Shown piece by piece: positions 15,712-25,491 of a stretch of 64,000 nucleotides of DNA. Position 1 is the first letter of the stretch; each line of letters begins with the position of its first letter. The stretch lies in the NCBI RefSeq assembly GCF_024158125.1, contig NZ_JAMZFT010000002.1:1116001-1180000 (forward strand), in the 5' to 3' direction. The position numbers and the translations under genes were made by a program. The notes beneath the pieces were generated by a model. That model was not told the origin of the DNA, did no database searches, and worked only from the letters and a program-made list of their open reading frames with translations. The stretch comes from Futiania mangrovi. Lineage in GTDB: Bacteria > Pseudomonadota > Alphaproteobacteria > Futianiales > Futianiaceae.

Positions 15712-17673
15712 TTACCTTAGATCGGGAGGCGTTGACTCGGTCTTAAGGATAGAAACGAGTTCGTCGAGTGCAAGCGTCTCCTGCTGCTGGCTGCCGAGAC
15801 GGCGCACGGAAACGGTCCGCTCGGCCGCCTCCTTCTTGCCCACGACGACGATCACCGGGACCTTGGCGTGCGACAGCTCCCGGATCTTGTAGTTGATCTT
15901 CTCGTTCCTGAGATCGGTCTCGACGCGCAGGCCCGCCGCCGTCAGCGCGTCCGCCACCTCGCGCGCATAGCCGTCGGCGTCCGACACGATGGTTGCGACG
16001 GTCGCCTGCACCGGCGAGAGCCAGAGCGGGAAACGGCCCGCATACTGTTCGATCAGGATGCCGATGAACCGCTCGAACGAGCCCAGGATCGCGCGGTGCA
16101 GCATGACCGGGCGGTGCCGCTGGCCGTCCTCCCCGATGTAGCTCGCGTCCAGCCGCTCCGGCAGGACGAAGTCGACCTGCAGCGTGCCGCACTGCCAGTC
16201 GCGCCCGATGGCGTCGCGCAGCACGAATTCGAGTTTCGGCCCGTAGAACGCCCCCTCGCCGGGGTTGAGCGTGTAGTCGCAGCCGGCCGCGGCGGTCGCT
16301 TCCTTGAGCGCGTTCTCCGCCCGGTCCCACGTCTCGTCGGAGCCCGCGCGCACCTCCGGCCGGTCGGAGAACTTCACCCGGAACTCCTCGAACCCGAGGT
16401 CGCGGTAGATGCCCGACAGAAGCTCGATGAAGGCGCGGGTCTCGTTCGCGATGTCGTCGGCGGCGCAGAAGATGTGCGCGTCGTCCTGCGTGAAGGCGCG
16501 CACGCGCATGATGCCGTGCAGGGCGCCCGACGGCTCGTACCGGTGGCAGGAGCCGAACTCCGCCATGCGCAGCGGCAGGTCGCGGTAGGACTTCAGGCCC
16601 TGGTTGAAGATCTGCACGTGGCAGGGGCAGTTCATGGGCTTGAGCGCGGAGACGCGCTTCTCCCGCGCGTGATCCTCATCCACCTCGGCGGTGAACATGT
16701 GCTCGCGGAACTTCTCCCAGTGGCCGCTTTCCTCCCACAGCTTGCGGTCGACGAGCTGCGGTGTCTTCACCTCGACATAGCGCGCGCGGGTCAGCCTGCG
16801 GCGCATGTAGGCCTCGAGCGCGAGGTAGATCGTCCAGCCCTTGGGGTGCCAGAACACCATGCCCGGCGCCTCTTCCTGTACGTGGAAGAGCTCCATCTCG
16901 CGGGCGAGCCGCCGGTGGTCGCGGCGCTCGGCCTCCTCGATCCGGTGGAGATAGGCCGCAAGCTCCTTCTCGTCGCGCCATGCGGTGCCGTAGATGCGCT
17001 GGAGCTGGGCGTTCTTGGCGTCGCCGCGCCAGTAGGCCCCCGCAAGCTTGGTCAGCTTGAAGGCCGTGCCGACCTTGGACGAACTCATCAGGTGCGGGCC
17101 CCGGCACAGGTCGTGCCAGTCGCCGTGCCAGTAGATGCGCACGTCCTCGGACCGCGGGATCTCCTCGATGATCTGGGCCTTGTAGTGCTCCCCGATCTCC
17201 TTGAAGTGGTTGATCGCGTCCCGGCGGTCCCAGACCTCGCGCCGGGTGGGCACGTCGCGCGCCACGATCTCCTTCATCTTCGCCTCGATCTTCTCCAGAT
17301 CCTCCGGCGTGAAGGGCTCCTCGCGGGCGAAGTCGTAATAGAAGCCGTCCTGGATCGTCGGGCCGATGGTGACCTGCGTGCCGGGATAAAGCTCCTGCAC
17401 CGCCATGGCCATCAGGTGGGCCGCGTCGTGGCGAATGAGTTCGAGCGCGTCGTCGTCCTTGCGGGTGACGATGGCAACCTCGGCGTCCCTCCCGATCGGC
17501 AGGTCGAGGTCGGAGAGGTCGCCGTCGATGCGCACGGCGAGTGCGGCCTTGGCAAGGCCCGCGCCGATGCTTGCCGCGATCTCGGCCCCGGTCACGCCGC
17601 GCGTGTACGTTCGCACCGAGCCGTCGGGCAGGGTGATGCGGACGTCTTGCGCTGCGGCGGTTTCGGCACTCAT
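15712..17673 (-). CDS. thrS: Threonyl-tRNA synthetase
   Basis: This class II synthetase charges tRNA-Thr. From the ATG at 17673 it has 653 residues. Domains in order: TGS (about 6-70, [18 protein letters not shown]), the editing domain with the zinc-site HDAAH (about residue 90) and [20 protein letters not shown], and the catalytic core with [44 protein letters not shown]. The C-terminal anticodon domain contains [20 protein letters not shown] upstream supports the ATG at 17673 over one at 17697. It precedes infC in the same direction, the classic order. Confidence 0.98.
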   Translation of the reverse strand: MSAETAAAQDVRITLPDGSVRTYTRGVTGAEIAASIGAGLAKAALAVRIDGDLSDLDLPIGRDAEVAIVTRKDDDALELIRHDAAHLMAMAVQELYPGTQVTIGPTIQDGFYYDFAREEPFTPEDLEKIEAKMKEIVARDVPTRREVWDRRDAINHFKEIGEHYKAQIIEEIPRSEDVRIYWHGDWHDLCRGPHLMSSSKVGTAFKLTKLAGAYWRGDAKNAQLQRIYGTAWRDEKELAAYLHRIEEAERRDHRRLAREMELFHVQEEAPGMVFWHPKGWTIYLALEAYMRRRLTRARYVEVKTPQLVDRKLWEESGHWEKFREHMFTAEVDEDHAREKRVSALKPMNCPCHVQIFNQGLKSYRDLPLRMAEFGSCHRYEPSGALHGIMRVRAFTQDDAHIFCAADDIANETRAFIELLSGIYRDLGFEEFRVKFSDRPEVRAGSDETWDRAENALKEATAAAGCDYTLNPGEGAFYGPKLEFVLRDAIGRDWQCGTLQVDFVLPERLDASYIGEDGQRHRPVMLHRAILGSFERFIGILIEQYAGRFPLWLSPVQATVATIVSDADGYAREVADALTAAGLRVETDLRNEKINYKIRELSHAKVPVIVVVGKKEAAERTVSVRRLGSQQQETLALDELVSILKTESTPPDLR

Positions 17674-17701
17674 GTCGCGGGATCCTCTGGCTGACACGCG
17701 T

Positions 17702-18019
17702 TCAGCCGAGGTTCTGGAACGCCTCGTGCACTGTCGTCAAGGACATATAGGTCAGGACGACGGCGAGAAGCGCGAACTCGACCTCGCTCGCGACCCGTCC
17801 GAAATAGGCCGGTCCCTTGGCGAGGATGCTGATCAGCAGCAGCCAGATGCCGGAGACCATGCCGAACGACGCAGCTGCCACGACCAGCAAGGTCTCCACC
17901 GGTGGCAGCTTTGGCGTGCCGTTCGCGGCCTTCCAGAGAAAGACACCGACGATCGCCACGGCGAAGAAGATGATCGTCCGCCCGCGATGATCGATCAGCC
18001 GGTCGGCGAGCCAGGTCAT
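17702..18019 (-). CDS. Small integral membrane protein, unknown
   Basis: The product has 105 residues and I recognise no family. It begins [17 protein letters not shown] and has three hydrophobic helices (about 16-30, 42-65 and 78-97). The start ATG at 18019 is one base after the TGA of the preceding gene (18023-18021), so the pair is one translational unit. Together they sit between the glycosyltransferase gene and thrS, all on the minus strand. No function should be inferred. Confidence 0.65.
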   Translation of the reverse strand: MTWLADRLIDHRGRTIIFFAVAIVGVFLWKAANGTPKLPPVETLLVVAAASFGMVSGIWLLLISILAKGPAYFGRVASEVEFALLAVVLTYMSLTTVHEAFQNLG

Positions 18020-18020
18020 C

Positions 18021-18230
18021 TCAGCGGTCGGCTTCCCGCACGCGGTCCACCGCCACGCCGACGCCGACTCCCCCCGCCGTCGCCAGCGCGACCGCCAGCA
18101 GCCCGCCGGTTGCCCAGGAGCCGAGCAGCAGCCCCGCGAGGCCAAGCGCCACCGCCCCGCGGTGCCGGTCGGCAAAGCCCGCGGGCGGTTCCGGCCTGGC
18201 CGGCGGCGTTCCCATGTCGGTCAAAGACAT
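18021..18230 (-). CDS. Very small membrane protein, unknown
   Basis: The product has 69 residues. A proline-rich polar start (MSLTDMGTPPARPEPPAGFADRH, split here) leads into two short hydrophobic stretches rich in G, A and L (about 27-38 and 40-60), then a charged end VDRVREADR. The coding frame nearly abuts the next membrane-protein gene. It may be a small partner subunit for that protein. I recognise no family. Confidence 0.55.
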   Translation of the reverse strand: MSLTDMGTPPARPEPPAGFADRHRGAVALGLAGLLLGSWATGGLLAVALATAGGVGVGVAVDRVREADR

Positions 18231-18261
18231 AACTCAAATATAGACTTTCGACTGTGCTGCA

Positions 18262-19422
18262 TCAATCGCAAAGAGATTTATAGACCTCAATATAGGACGC
18301 GCACATCCGCCCCACCGTGTAGGTGTCCTGCACGTGCGCGCGGCCCCTGGCGCCCATCTCCGCCCGGTAGCGAGGCCCGAGGTCGAGGCAGGCGTCGAGG
18401 CCCGCGGCCAGCGCCTTCGCATCGCCCGGCGGGACGAGGAAGCCCGTCACCCCGTCGATCACGGTCTCCGCCGCGCCGCCGTGGGCGGTGGCGATCACCG
18501 GCCGTTCCATTGCCTGCGCCTCGACCGGCACGCGCCCGAAGGCTTCCGGCTCGATGGAGGCGGAGATCGCGATGTCGCACAGCGCGTAGCCGGCGGAAAT
18601 GTCGACGAGGTGACCCGGCAGCTTCACGAAATGCTCCAGCCCGCGCTCCCGCACCATCCGGCCAAGCTCGCTCTCGTAGGCGTCGCGGCCCTGCGCATCG
18701 CCCGCGATCACGCAGACGAAGTCGTCGCGCCGCGCACGCAGCAGGGCGGCGGCCTCGATCATCACGGCCTGCCCCTTCCAGCGGGTGAGGCGGCCCGGCA
18801 GGAACAGGATCTTGCGCGGGTCGTCGAGCAGCCCCCATTGCTCCAGCAGGCGGACCTTGCGCACCTCCGTCACCGAGGCGGGCGAGAACCGGGCGATGTC
18901 GATGCCGCGCGGGATCGTCACGATGCGGTCCGCGGCAAAGGGATAGGTCGCGCGCACGTGGGCGGCCACGAAGTCCGAGATCGCGACGACCCGCTCGCCA
19001 CGCGCCATCACGGAGTTGTAGAGGCGCTTCAGCGGCCCGCGTGCATTGTAGACGCCGTGGTAGGTGGTGACGAAATGCGCACCCGTCCGCCGCGCGGCCC
19101 GGAGCGCGCTCCACGCCGGTGCGCGCGAGCGGGCATGGATCACGTCCGCGCCGGTCTCCGCGATCAGGTCGGCGAGGCGGGCGGCGTTCGCCCACATGGT
19201 GCGCGGGTTCTTCGAGGCGAGCGGCAGGGTGACATGGCGGGCGCCGCCGCGTTCCAGCTCTCCCGCGAGACGCCCGCCCTCCGACGCGACGATCGCCGTG
19301 CCGCCGGCCCTGGCGAGCGCGAGCGCCACGTCGACGCAGCCGCGTTCCGCGCCGCCTGCATCGAGCGCGGGGATCACCTGGAGCACCGTGGGCATGCGGG
19401 TCTGGGTCAAGGTCTTGTCCAT
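18262..19422 (-). CDS. Glycosyltransferase family 4
   Basis: The product has 386 residues with two Rossmann-like domains (GT-B fold). The N-terminal acceptor domain starts VLQVIPALDAGGAERGCVDV. The C-terminal nucleotide-sugar domain has ILFLPGRLTRWKGQAVMIEA, the GT4 motif ISASIEPEAFGRVPVEAQAM (EAFGRxxxEA with the phosphate-contacting glutamates) and ATAHGGAAETVIDG. It likely works on the cytoplasmic face in LPS or another surface glycan, but donor and acceptor are unknown. ATG codons at 19422 and 19395 are both possible; the second begins the conserved PTVLQVIP. Confidence 0.9.
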   Translation of the reverse strand: MDKTLTQTRMPTVLQVIPALDAGGAERGCVDVALALARAGGTAIVASEGGRLAGELERGGARHVTLPLASKNPRTMWANAARLADLIAETGADVIHARSRAPAWSALRAARRTGAHFVTTYHGVYNARGPLKRLYNSVMARGERVVAISDFVAAHVRATYPFAADRIVTIPRGIDIARFSPASVTEVRKVRLLEQWGLLDDPRKILFLPGRLTRWKGQAVMIEAAALLRARRDDFVCVIAGDAQGRDAYESELGRMVRERGLEHFVKLPGHLVDISAGYALCDIAISASIEPEAFGRVPVEAQAMERPVIATAHGGAAETVIDGVTGFLVPPGDAKALAAGLDACLDLGPRYRAEMGARGRAHVQDTYTVGRMCASYIEVYKSLCD

Positions 19423-19482
19423 GGGTGCGGGGCGGCTAGAGTGGCGGCCCGGAAGGCAACGGCAAACGCAAGCGAGGCACAC

Positions 19483-20268
19483 ATGGCGACGACACAGTAT
19501 TTCCAACCGCTCGACCGGCCCCGTCTTGCCTATAGCAAACGACAGGCCTCCGGCGCCATGGAAAGGCGCGCGGGCGTGATCTTCATGGGCGGGTTCCGTT
19601 CCGACATGCAGGGGACGAAGGCGCTCTTCCTCGACGAATGGGCGGGCGAGCGCGGCCGCTCCTACCTGCGCTTCGACTATTCCGGGCACGGGTCCTCCGA
19701 GGGCGTGTTCGAGGACTTGTGCCTCGGCGACTGGATCGCGGACGCGCGCGACATGGTGCGGCTGATGACGACCGGCCCACAGGTCGTGGTGGGGTCGAGC
19801 ATGGGCGGCTGGATCGCGCTGCACGCAGCACTTGCCCTGCCGCACGCGGTGCGCGGGCTCGTCGGCATCGCGGCGGCGCCGGACTTCACCGAGGACCTGA
19901 TGTGGGCGGAGTTCTCCGACGAGATCCGCGCGGAGATCATGGAGACGGGCGTCTATTACGAGCCGTCGGAGTATTCGGACGAGCCCTACGCGATCACGCG
20001 CCGCCTCATCGAGGACGGGCGCAAGCACCTGCTTCTGCGCGCGCCCATCCCGCTCGACATTCCCGTGCGGCTCCTGCAGGGCATGAAGGACGCTGACGTG
20101 CCGTGGGAAAGGGCGCTGAAGCTTGCCGGCGCCATCGCCCATGACGACGTGCGCGTGACGCTGCTGAAGGGCGGGGACCACCGGCTGTCGACGCCGGAAG
20201 ACCTCGACCTGCTCGCCGCGACGCTCGACGAGGTGTGCGCGGCAGTCGACGCGCGGCTCGGGGGCTGA
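19483..20268 (+). CDS. Alpha/beta hydrolase
   Basis: The product has 261 residues. The nucleophile elbow is VVGSSMGGW with Ser106; the oxyanion side is FMGGFRSDMQGTKA; the acid is in GMKDADVPW and the catalytic histidine in GGDHRLS near the end. The sequence is like ABHD10-type serine hydrolases, which act on acyl thioesters in mitochondria; the bacterial substrate is unknown. It is transcribed divergently from the glycosyltransferase with 60 bases between the starts, and ends 7 bases from the convergent SDR gene. Confidence 0.88.
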   Translation: MATTQYFQPLDRPRLAYSKRQASGAMERRAGVIFMGGFRSDMQGTKALFLDEWAGERGRSYLRFDYSGHGSSEGVFEDLCLGDWIADARDMVRLMTTGPQVVVGSSMGGWIALHAALALPHAVRGLVGIAAAPDFTEDLMWAEFSDEIRAEIMETGVYYEPSEYSDEPYAITRRLIEDGRKHLLLRAPIPLDIPVRLLQGMKDADVPWERALKLAGAIAHDDVRVTLLKGGDHRLSTPEDLDLLAATLDEVCAAVDARLGG

Positions 20269-20275
20269 GCCGCGT

Positions 20276-21160
20276 TCAGGCCCGCCCACGCTCCTCCGCC
20301 GCCAGGATCGCCGCCAGCCCCTCCCGGTAGGTGGGGTGGGTGAGTGTCACGCCCAGTTCCTCGCGGATGCGGACGTTCGAGACGCGCTTCGATTCCGAAT
20401 AGAAGCTGCGCGCCATGGGGGAGAGGTCGGCCTCCTCGAACGCCACCTCGGACGGCGGGCTCACGCCCAGCAGGCGGGCGGCATGGGCGACGACGTCGGC
20501 CGGCGGGGCGGGCTCGTTATCGCACACATTGTAGACCCGGCCCGGGTTCGGGCGGTCGATGGAGGCCTCAAGCACGCCCGCGATGTCGTCCACATGGATG
20601 CGCGAGAAGATCTGGCCCGGCTTGACGATGCGTTTCGCGGTGCCGTCGCGCACACCGTCGATCTGGCTGCGCCCCGGCCCGTAGATGCCTGCGAGCCGGA
20701 AGAGGTGCACGGGAAGGCCATGCTCGTGCATGAGGGCGCACCAGCCCTGCTCGGCAGCGAGCCGCCGCCGCCCGCGCTCTGTCGAGGGCTCCAGCGCGCT
20801 CTCCTCGTCGACCCAGCCGCCCGCGCGGTCGCCATAGACGCCGGTCGTCGACAGGTATCCCGCCCACGCGATTCCGCCCGCGATGGCGGCGATGTCGGCC
20901 GCGTGGTGGTCGAGGACGGGGTCGCCCCGGGCGTCTGGCGGCACGGACGCGAGCAGGTGCGTCGCACCGGCAAGGGCCGCGCGCGGGTCGGCAAGCGGGC
21001 GGTCCCGGTCGAACAGGAAGGCCTCGACCCCTTGCGCGCGGAGCCGTTCGGCCTTTTCCTGCGTGCGGCACGTCCCCGCGGCCGTCCAGCCGCGCGCCTG
21101 AAGCCGCTGGCCGAGCCGTGCCGCAGAATAGCCGTAACCGAAGCAGAAAAGCCTGGGCAT
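20276..21160 (-). CDS. SDR-family NAD(P)-binding protein (YeeZ-like)
   Basis: The product has 294 residues. It opens with a Rossmann glycine motif in an unusual form (FCFGYGYSAARLG), followed by YLSTTGVYGDRAGGWVDEE, LFRLAGIYGPGRSQID and a C-terminal half-domain (SESKRVSNVRIREELGVTLTHPTYREGL). This resembles E. coli YeeZ and extended SDR epimerase-like proteins. The TTGVYG keeps the tyrosine; the usual YxxxK pairing is not clear, so catalysis may be altered. The ATG at 21160 has AAAGGGG upstream. Its start codon overlaps, on the opposite strand, the start of the TPR gene. Confidence 0.82.
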   Translation of the reverse strand: MPRLFCFGYGYSAARLGQRLQARGWTAAGTCRTQEKAERLRAQGVEAFLFDRDRPLADPRAALAGATHLLASVPPDARGDPVLDHHAADIAAIAGGIAWAGYLSTTGVYGDRAGGWVDEESALEPSTERGRRRLAAEQGWCALMHEHGLPVHLFRLAGIYGPGRSQIDGVRDGTAKRIVKPGQIFSRIHVDDIAGVLEASIDRPNPGRVYNVCDNEPAPPADVVAHAARLLGVSPPSEVAFEEADLSPMARSFYSESKRVSNVRIREELGVTLTHPTYREGLAAILAAEERGRA

Positions 21161-21932
21161 GACACGCACCCCTTTCATCCGGACGCCGTTCCTTCTCGCC
21201 TGCCTATGTGGACCGCTGGTGCTGGCGGGTCCAGTCCCGGCGCGTGCCGCGGAGGTTGCCTCCTACGAGGAATGTCTTGTGCTTGCCGCATCCGACCCGG
21301 ATGCGGCCTACGAGGCCGCGCGCGGCTGGGAGGGGTTGGGCGGCGGCCTGCCGGCGCGCCATTGCGCAGGGCTAGCGCTCGTCGCGGCGGGCCTGCCCGA
21401 GGCGGGTGCGGAGGTGTTGCAGGCGCTCGCCGACGAGCCCGGCATGGGCGGGCGGGAGGCACGTGCCAGTGTGCTGGAGCAGGCCGCGAGCGCATGGATG
21501 GTCGCGGGCAAGCCGCGCCATGCCATCGCCGCGCTCGATGCAGGGCTCGTGCTCGTGCCGGGCGACCCGGACCTTCTGGGCGACCGGGGCCGCGCCAAGG
21601 GCCTGATCGAGGACGACGCGGGCGCCATCGCCGACCTGACCGCCGCGCTGGAGGCCGCGCCGGGCCGCGCCGGCCTGCTGGTGCTGCGGGCCGTGTCCTA
21701 CCGCTACGAGGGCCAGTTCGACGCCGCGCTGGCGGATCTCGCGCGCGCGCTCGAGCTTGCGCCGGGCAAGCCCGAGGCGTTGCTCGAACGCGGGCTGACG
21801 CGGGAGAGGACGGGCGACATCGACGGGGCGCGCGCCGACTATGTGGCCGTGCTAGCGCAGGTGGGCGAGGGGCCGACGGCGGAGGCCGCGCGCGACGCGC
21901 TCGAAACCCTCGACGTGAAGCCCGGCGGCTGA
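21159..21932 (+). CDS. Exported TPR-repeat protein
   Basis: The product has 257 residues. An N-terminal signal peptide (FLLACLCGPLVLAGPVPARA) is followed by helical tetratricopeptide-like units, clearest at ASAWMVAGKPRHAIAALDAG, DAGAIADLTAALEAAPG, GQFDAALADLARALELAPG and GDIDGARADYVAVL. It should be a periplasmic scaffold for protein contacts. The ATG shares bases with the start codon of the divergent SDR gene (gCATGac), so its ribosome site must lie inside that gene; only a weak purine stretch (AGCAGAAAAG) is seen there. Confidence 0.8.
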   Translation: MTRTPFIRTPFLLACLCGPLVLAGPVPARAAEVASYEECLVLAASDPDAAYEAARGWEGLGGGLPARHCAGLALVAAGLPEAGAEVLQALADEPGMGGREARASVLEQAASAWMVAGKPRHAIAALDAGLVLVPGDPDLLGDRGRAKGLIEDDAGAIADLTAALEAAPGRAGLLVLRAVSYRYEGQFDAALADLARALELAPGKPEALLERGLTRERTGDIDGARADYVAVLAQVGEGPTAEAARDALETLDVKPGG

Positions 21933-21954
21933 GGGGCGCTCAGGGGCCCGGGGC

Positions 21955-23076
21955 TCAGGCGGGCGCGGTGTCCCACTCGGCGGCGACGTCCGGATCCGTC
22001 TCGCTTGGCAGATGTGCCGCCCGCAGGCCCGCGAACGCATCCCCGTCCAGCAGGCGGGAGACCGCCCAGACGGCCATGGCGCGAACGAGCGCCGAGGGGT
22101 CGGCAAGGTGCCGCTCCGCAACCCCGGACAACGCCGGATCGCCGGAGTTTCCGATGGCGATCAGCACATTGCGCAGGAAGCGGTCGCGCCCGATCCGCTT
22201 GATGGGGGAGCCGGAGAACACCTCCCGGAACGCCGCGTCGTCGAGGTTCGCCAGATCGGCGAGGCGCGGGCGGGAAAGCTCTGCGCGGGCGTGGAACTTC
22301 GCCTCCGACGCGATATGGGCGAACTTGTTCCACGGGCAGACCGCGAGGCAGTCGTCGCAGCCATAGATCCTGTTGCCCATCGCCACCCGGAACTCCGCCG
22401 GGATATGCCCCTTGTGCTCGATCGTAAGGTAGGAGATGCAGCGCCGAGCATCCAGCCGGTAGGGCGCTGGAAAGGCCTTCGTCGGGCAGGCGTCGAGGCA
22501 GGCCCGGCAGGTGCCGCAATGGTCCGTTTCGGCTGTATCCGGCGGCAGGTCCAGGTCGGTCAGGATCTCCGCTAGGAACAGCCAGGAGCCGTGCTCCCGG
22601 CTCACGAGGTTCGTGTGCTTGCCCTGCCAGCCGAGGCCCGCCGCCTCTGCCAGCGGCTTCTCCATGATCCCGGCGGTGTCGACCAGCACCTTGACGTCCG
22701 CGCCATGGGTTTCGGCCAGCCAGCGCGCAACCCGCTTCAGCCGCGCCTTCAGGACGTCGTGATAGTCCGCCCCGCGCGCATAGACCGAGACCGCGGCCCG
22801 GTCGCGCATCTGCAGCAGGTCCAGCGGGTCGTCGGCGGGGCCGTAGTTCGCCGCCGCGACGATGACACTGCGCGCCGCGGGCCAAAGCGCGTTGGGATGC
22901 CGCCGCTCTGGCCGGTCCATCCAGCCCATGTCGCCGTGGAAGCCTTCGCCGAGCCACGCCTCCAGCCGCGCGCCCGCCTGGGGGGCTGCGTCGGTGCGCG
23001 CGATTGCGACCGCCTCGAACCCCTCGGCGCGGAGGCGGTCCTCGATCTCGCGGCGAATGTCGGCAGCGTCGGTCAT
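21955..23076 (-). CDS. queG: Epoxyqueuosine reductase
   Basis: This cobalamin- and Fe-S-dependent enzyme makes the last step to queuosine at tRNA position 34. The product has 373 residues from [15 protein letters not shown]. Family segments include [35 protein letters not shown] (catalytic aspartate) and [20 protein letters not shown]. Two [4Fe-4S] binding clusters follow: [16 protein letters not shown] and [18 protein letters not shown]-like C-terminus ends the protein ([15 protein letters not shown]). An upstream ATG at 23115 would add 13 residues. It follows a glutathione S-transferase gene by 28 bases, probably one transcript. Confidence 0.97.
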   Translation of the reverse strand: MTDAADIRREIEDRLRAEGFEAVAIARTDAAPQAGARLEAWLGEGFHGDMGWMDRPERRHPNALWPAARSVIVAAANYGPADDPLDLLQMRDRAAVSVYARGADYHDVLKARLKRVARWLAETHGADVKVLVDTAGIMEKPLAEAAGLGWQGKHTNLVSREHGSWLFLAEILTDLDLPPDTAETDHCGTCRACLDACPTKAFPAPYRLDARRCISYLTIEHKGHIPAEFRVAMGNRIYGCDDCLAVCPWNKFAHIASEAKFHARAELSRPRLADLANLDDAAFREVFSGSPIKRIGRDRFLRNVLIAIGNSGDPALSGVAERHLADPSALVRAMAVWAVSRLLDGDAFAGLRAAHLPSETDPDVAAEWDTAPA

Positions 23077-23104
23077 GGCGGCCGAGTGTGCGCGGGGCGG
23101 CCCC

Positions 23105-23773
23105 TCAGAAGTCAAGGTCTGCGTAGTGCGCGGGCGGCGGAATTCCGGGAACCGCGTCGGCCAGCAGCGGGCGGAAGCTCTTGCGCGACTTCAGCCGCTG
23201 GTACCAGTCGCGGGCTGGCGGAAAGCGGTCCCACGGCACGTTGCCGATGTAGTCGAGGGTGGAGAGATGCGCCGCCGCCGCGAGGTCGGCGAGCGTCATC
23301 GCCTCTCCCGCGAGCCAGTTCCGCCGGTCGACCAGCCAGCCGATGTATTCCAGGTGGTACTTGATGTTGTCGAGGCCCGCGCGGATCGCCTGGCTGTCGG
23401 GCGTGCCCGTCCCCATCAGCCGCTTGTTGACCTTCTCGTAGAGCAGGTTCGCGGTCACCTCCTGGTGGAACTTCAGGTCGAACCAGTAGACGAGGCGGCG
23501 CACCTCCGCCTTGTCCGCCGCCGTGACGGGCATCAGCGGCGGATCGGCGTAGCGTTCCTCGAGGTACTCCCCGATGGCGAGACTGTCGCACACCCGCGTT
23601 CCGTCGTCGTCGATGAAGACGGGGACGGTGCCCGCGGGATTGACCGCGAGGAATTGCGGCCGCCTGAGCCACACCTTTTCGGTTACCAGGCGGTAGTCGA
23701 GGCCCTTCTCCTCAAGGACGAGACGGATCTTGCGGCAGAAGGGCGACAGCGGAAGATGAATCAGCCGGCGCAT
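23105..23773 (-). CDS. Glutathione S-transferase family protein
   Basis: The product has 222 residues. The N-terminal thioredoxin-like domain has [19 protein letters not shown] (Ser10 and Cys13 candidate active residues), [20 protein letters not shown] and the cis-proline/E-S region [13 protein letters not shown]-like sequence. The C-terminal all-helical domain contains [25 protein letters not shown], the conserved GST N-capping motif. Substrate unknown. It is upstream of queG in the same direction, a pairing seen in other alphaproteobacteria (from memory). A short 90-base region divides it from the divergent multicopper oxidase. Confidence 0.9.
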   Translation of the reverse strand: MRRLIHLPLSPFCRKIRLVLEEKGLDYRLVTEKVWLRRPQFLAVNPAGTVPVFIDDDGTRVCDSLAIGEYLEERYADPPLMPVTAADKAEVRRLVYWFDLKFHQEVTANLLYEKVNKRLMGTGTPDSQAIRAGLDNIKYHLEYIGWLVDRRNWLAGEAMTLADLAAAAHLSTLDYIGNVPWDRFPPARDWYQRLKSRKSFRPLLADAVPGIPPPAHYADLDF

Positions 23774-23863
23774 GGCGTCACCATAGACCGGCGCGGGGGC
23801 GCCTCGCCAGTGCGTCCGGACGGAATATTTTGTGCGAGGATGGCGGAATAAACGGCACGAGGG

Positions 23864-25318
23864 ATGGCCATGTCGGTGAGGGAGATAACGCGCCCGACGC
23901 GGCGGCAGGTTCTGGCGGGCGGGGTTGCGCTCGCCGGCGGCGCGGCGCTCGGCGGTTTGCCGGGCATCGCGCGGGCGGCGGTTTCGGGGAATGGCCGGAC
24001 GGTCGAGGCCGGGGCCGCGCGTGTCGGCCTTCTGGGCGCGAACTGGCCCGAGACGGACGTCTGGGCCTTCGACGGGCGTGTGCCGGGCCATGTGCTGCGG
24101 GTCCGGCGCGGGGAGGAGGTGGACGTCACCCTCTCCAACGCGCTGGCCGAGGACACGACGATCCATTGGCACGGGCTGCGCCTGCCGAACGCCATGGACG
24201 GGGTGCCGCACGTGACGCAAGCCCCGGTCGCGCCCGGTGAGACCTTCCGCTACCGCTTCGCCGCGCAGGACGCGGGCACCTTCTGGTACCACCCGCACTC
24301 GCGGTCCTACGAGCAGGTGGCGCGCGGCCTCTTCGGCGCGCTGGTGGTGGAGGAGGAGACCCCGCCCGCCGTCGACCGCGACCTGCTCTGGGTGCTCGCC
24401 GACTTCCGCATGACGCGGGAGGGCGCAATCGCGGAGGATTTCGAGAATCGCCACGACCTGACGCATGCCGGGCGCCTCGGCAACACGGTGACGATCAACG
24501 GGCAGGTGCCGGACCGGGTGCCTGTGCGCGCGGGCGAGCGGGTGCGCCTGCGCCTCGTCAACGCTGCGGTCGCGCGCGGCTTCACGCTCGGGTTCGGCAG
24601 TCTCGCGCCCGCCGTGATCGCGCTCGACGGTCAGCCCGTGCCGGTGCATGCCGCGCCGGACGGGCGGGTCGTGCTGACGCCGGGCCAGCGCGCCGACCTG
24701 ATCCTCGACATCCCCGCCGAGCCGGGCAGCGTCGTCGAGGTAGTGGACGGGCATTACCGCGGCCAGGACTACCGCCTCGTCAGCCTCGCGGCCGGGCCGG
24801 ACGCGCCGCTGCGCACGCACGTGGCCGATGTGCCGGCGCTTGCCCCCAACCCGCTGCTCGCCGAGCCCGATTTCGAGCGTGCCGAAACCTATGTGCTCGA
24901 GATGGGCGGCGGCATGATGAGTGGCATGTCGAGCGCCATCGTCGACGGGCAGGACATGGGTCTGCGCGAGATGGTCATGCGCCACGGCCTCGCCTGGGCG
25001 ATCAACGGCATCGCCATGACGCACGATTATTTGGCGCAGCCTCTGATGACCCTTGGGCTGGGGCGGTCCTATGTGCTCGACTTCCGCAACGACACCGCGT
25101 TCGAGCATCCGATGCACCTGCACGGCCATCACGTCCGGGTGCTGCGCGTGAACGGGGAAAAGGTGCCCCACGCCCCCTGGCGCGACACCGTGAACGTGCC
25201 GCCGCGCGGCCGTGCCGAGGTCGCCTTCGTCGCCGACAATCCGGGCGACTGGATGCTGCACTGCCACGTCCTCGCGCACCAGCACGGGGGCATGATGGGT
25301 TTGGTGCGCGTGGGCTAG
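23864..25318 (+). CDS. Multicopper oxidase, Tat-exported
   Basis: The product has 484 residues. A Tat signal (RPTRRQVLAGGVALAGGAAL) precedes three cupredoxin domains. Copper ligands are complete: HWHG, WYHPHS, HPMHLHGHH and HCHVLAHQHGGM, so type 1, 2 and 3 sites are all present. A methionine-rich loop (MGGGMMSGMSS) near residue 350 resembles loops in CueO-like cuprous oxidases, which suggests a periplasmic role in copper tolerance; laccase-type substrates remain possible. No copper regulator or pump is adjacent. Upstream the gst gene is divergent; downstream come palindromic repeats. Confidence 0.92.
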   Translation: MAMSVREITRPTRRQVLAGGVALAGGAALGGLPGIARAAVSGNGRTVEAGAARVGLLGANWPETDVWAFDGRVPGHVLRVRRGEEVDVTLSNALAEDTTIHWHGLRLPNAMDGVPHVTQAPVAPGETFRYRFAAQDAGTFWYHPHSRSYEQVARGLFGALVVEEETPPAVDRDLLWVLADFRMTREGAIAEDFENRHDLTHAGRLGNTVTINGQVPDRVPVRAGERVRLRLVNAAVARGFTLGFGSLAPAVIALDGQPVPVHAAPDGRVVLTPGQRADLILDIPAEPGSVVEVVDGHYRGQDYRLVSLAAGPDAPLRTHVADVPALAPNPLLAEPDFERAETYVLEMGGGMMSGMSSAIVDGQDMGLREMVMRHGLAWAINGIAMTHDYLAQPLMTLGLGRSYVLDFRNDTAFEHPMHLHGHHVRVLRVNGEKVPHAPWRDTVNVPPRGRAEVAFVADNPGDWMLHCHVLAHQHGGMMGLVRVG

Positions 25319-25339
25319 GGTGTGGCGTTCCAGAACCCG

Positions 25340-25475
25340 CCGTCGTCCCCGGCCACCGTGCCGGGGACCCATGCGCGGGGAGATCGTGATGCAGGCGAGG
25401 CCGGCGCCGCCGCTTCCGTTATCCTCGCATCCGTCCGTGTTCATGGATCCCCCGGGACAGGCCCGGGGATGACGG
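25340..25475. repeat. Pair of inverted short palindromic repeats (copies 2 and 3)
   Basis: The unit at 25438-25475 matches the 5854-5890 copy almost exactly, with one added C. The unit at 25340-25373 is a diverged copy in the opposite orientation (GTCGTCCCCGG...CCGGGGACCCATG). They face each other in the 173-base gap between convergent genes and could form hairpins that end both transcripts. TTTTT follows the second copy. Confidence 0.65.
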
Positions 25476-25491
25476 TTTTTGGACGCGCGCC

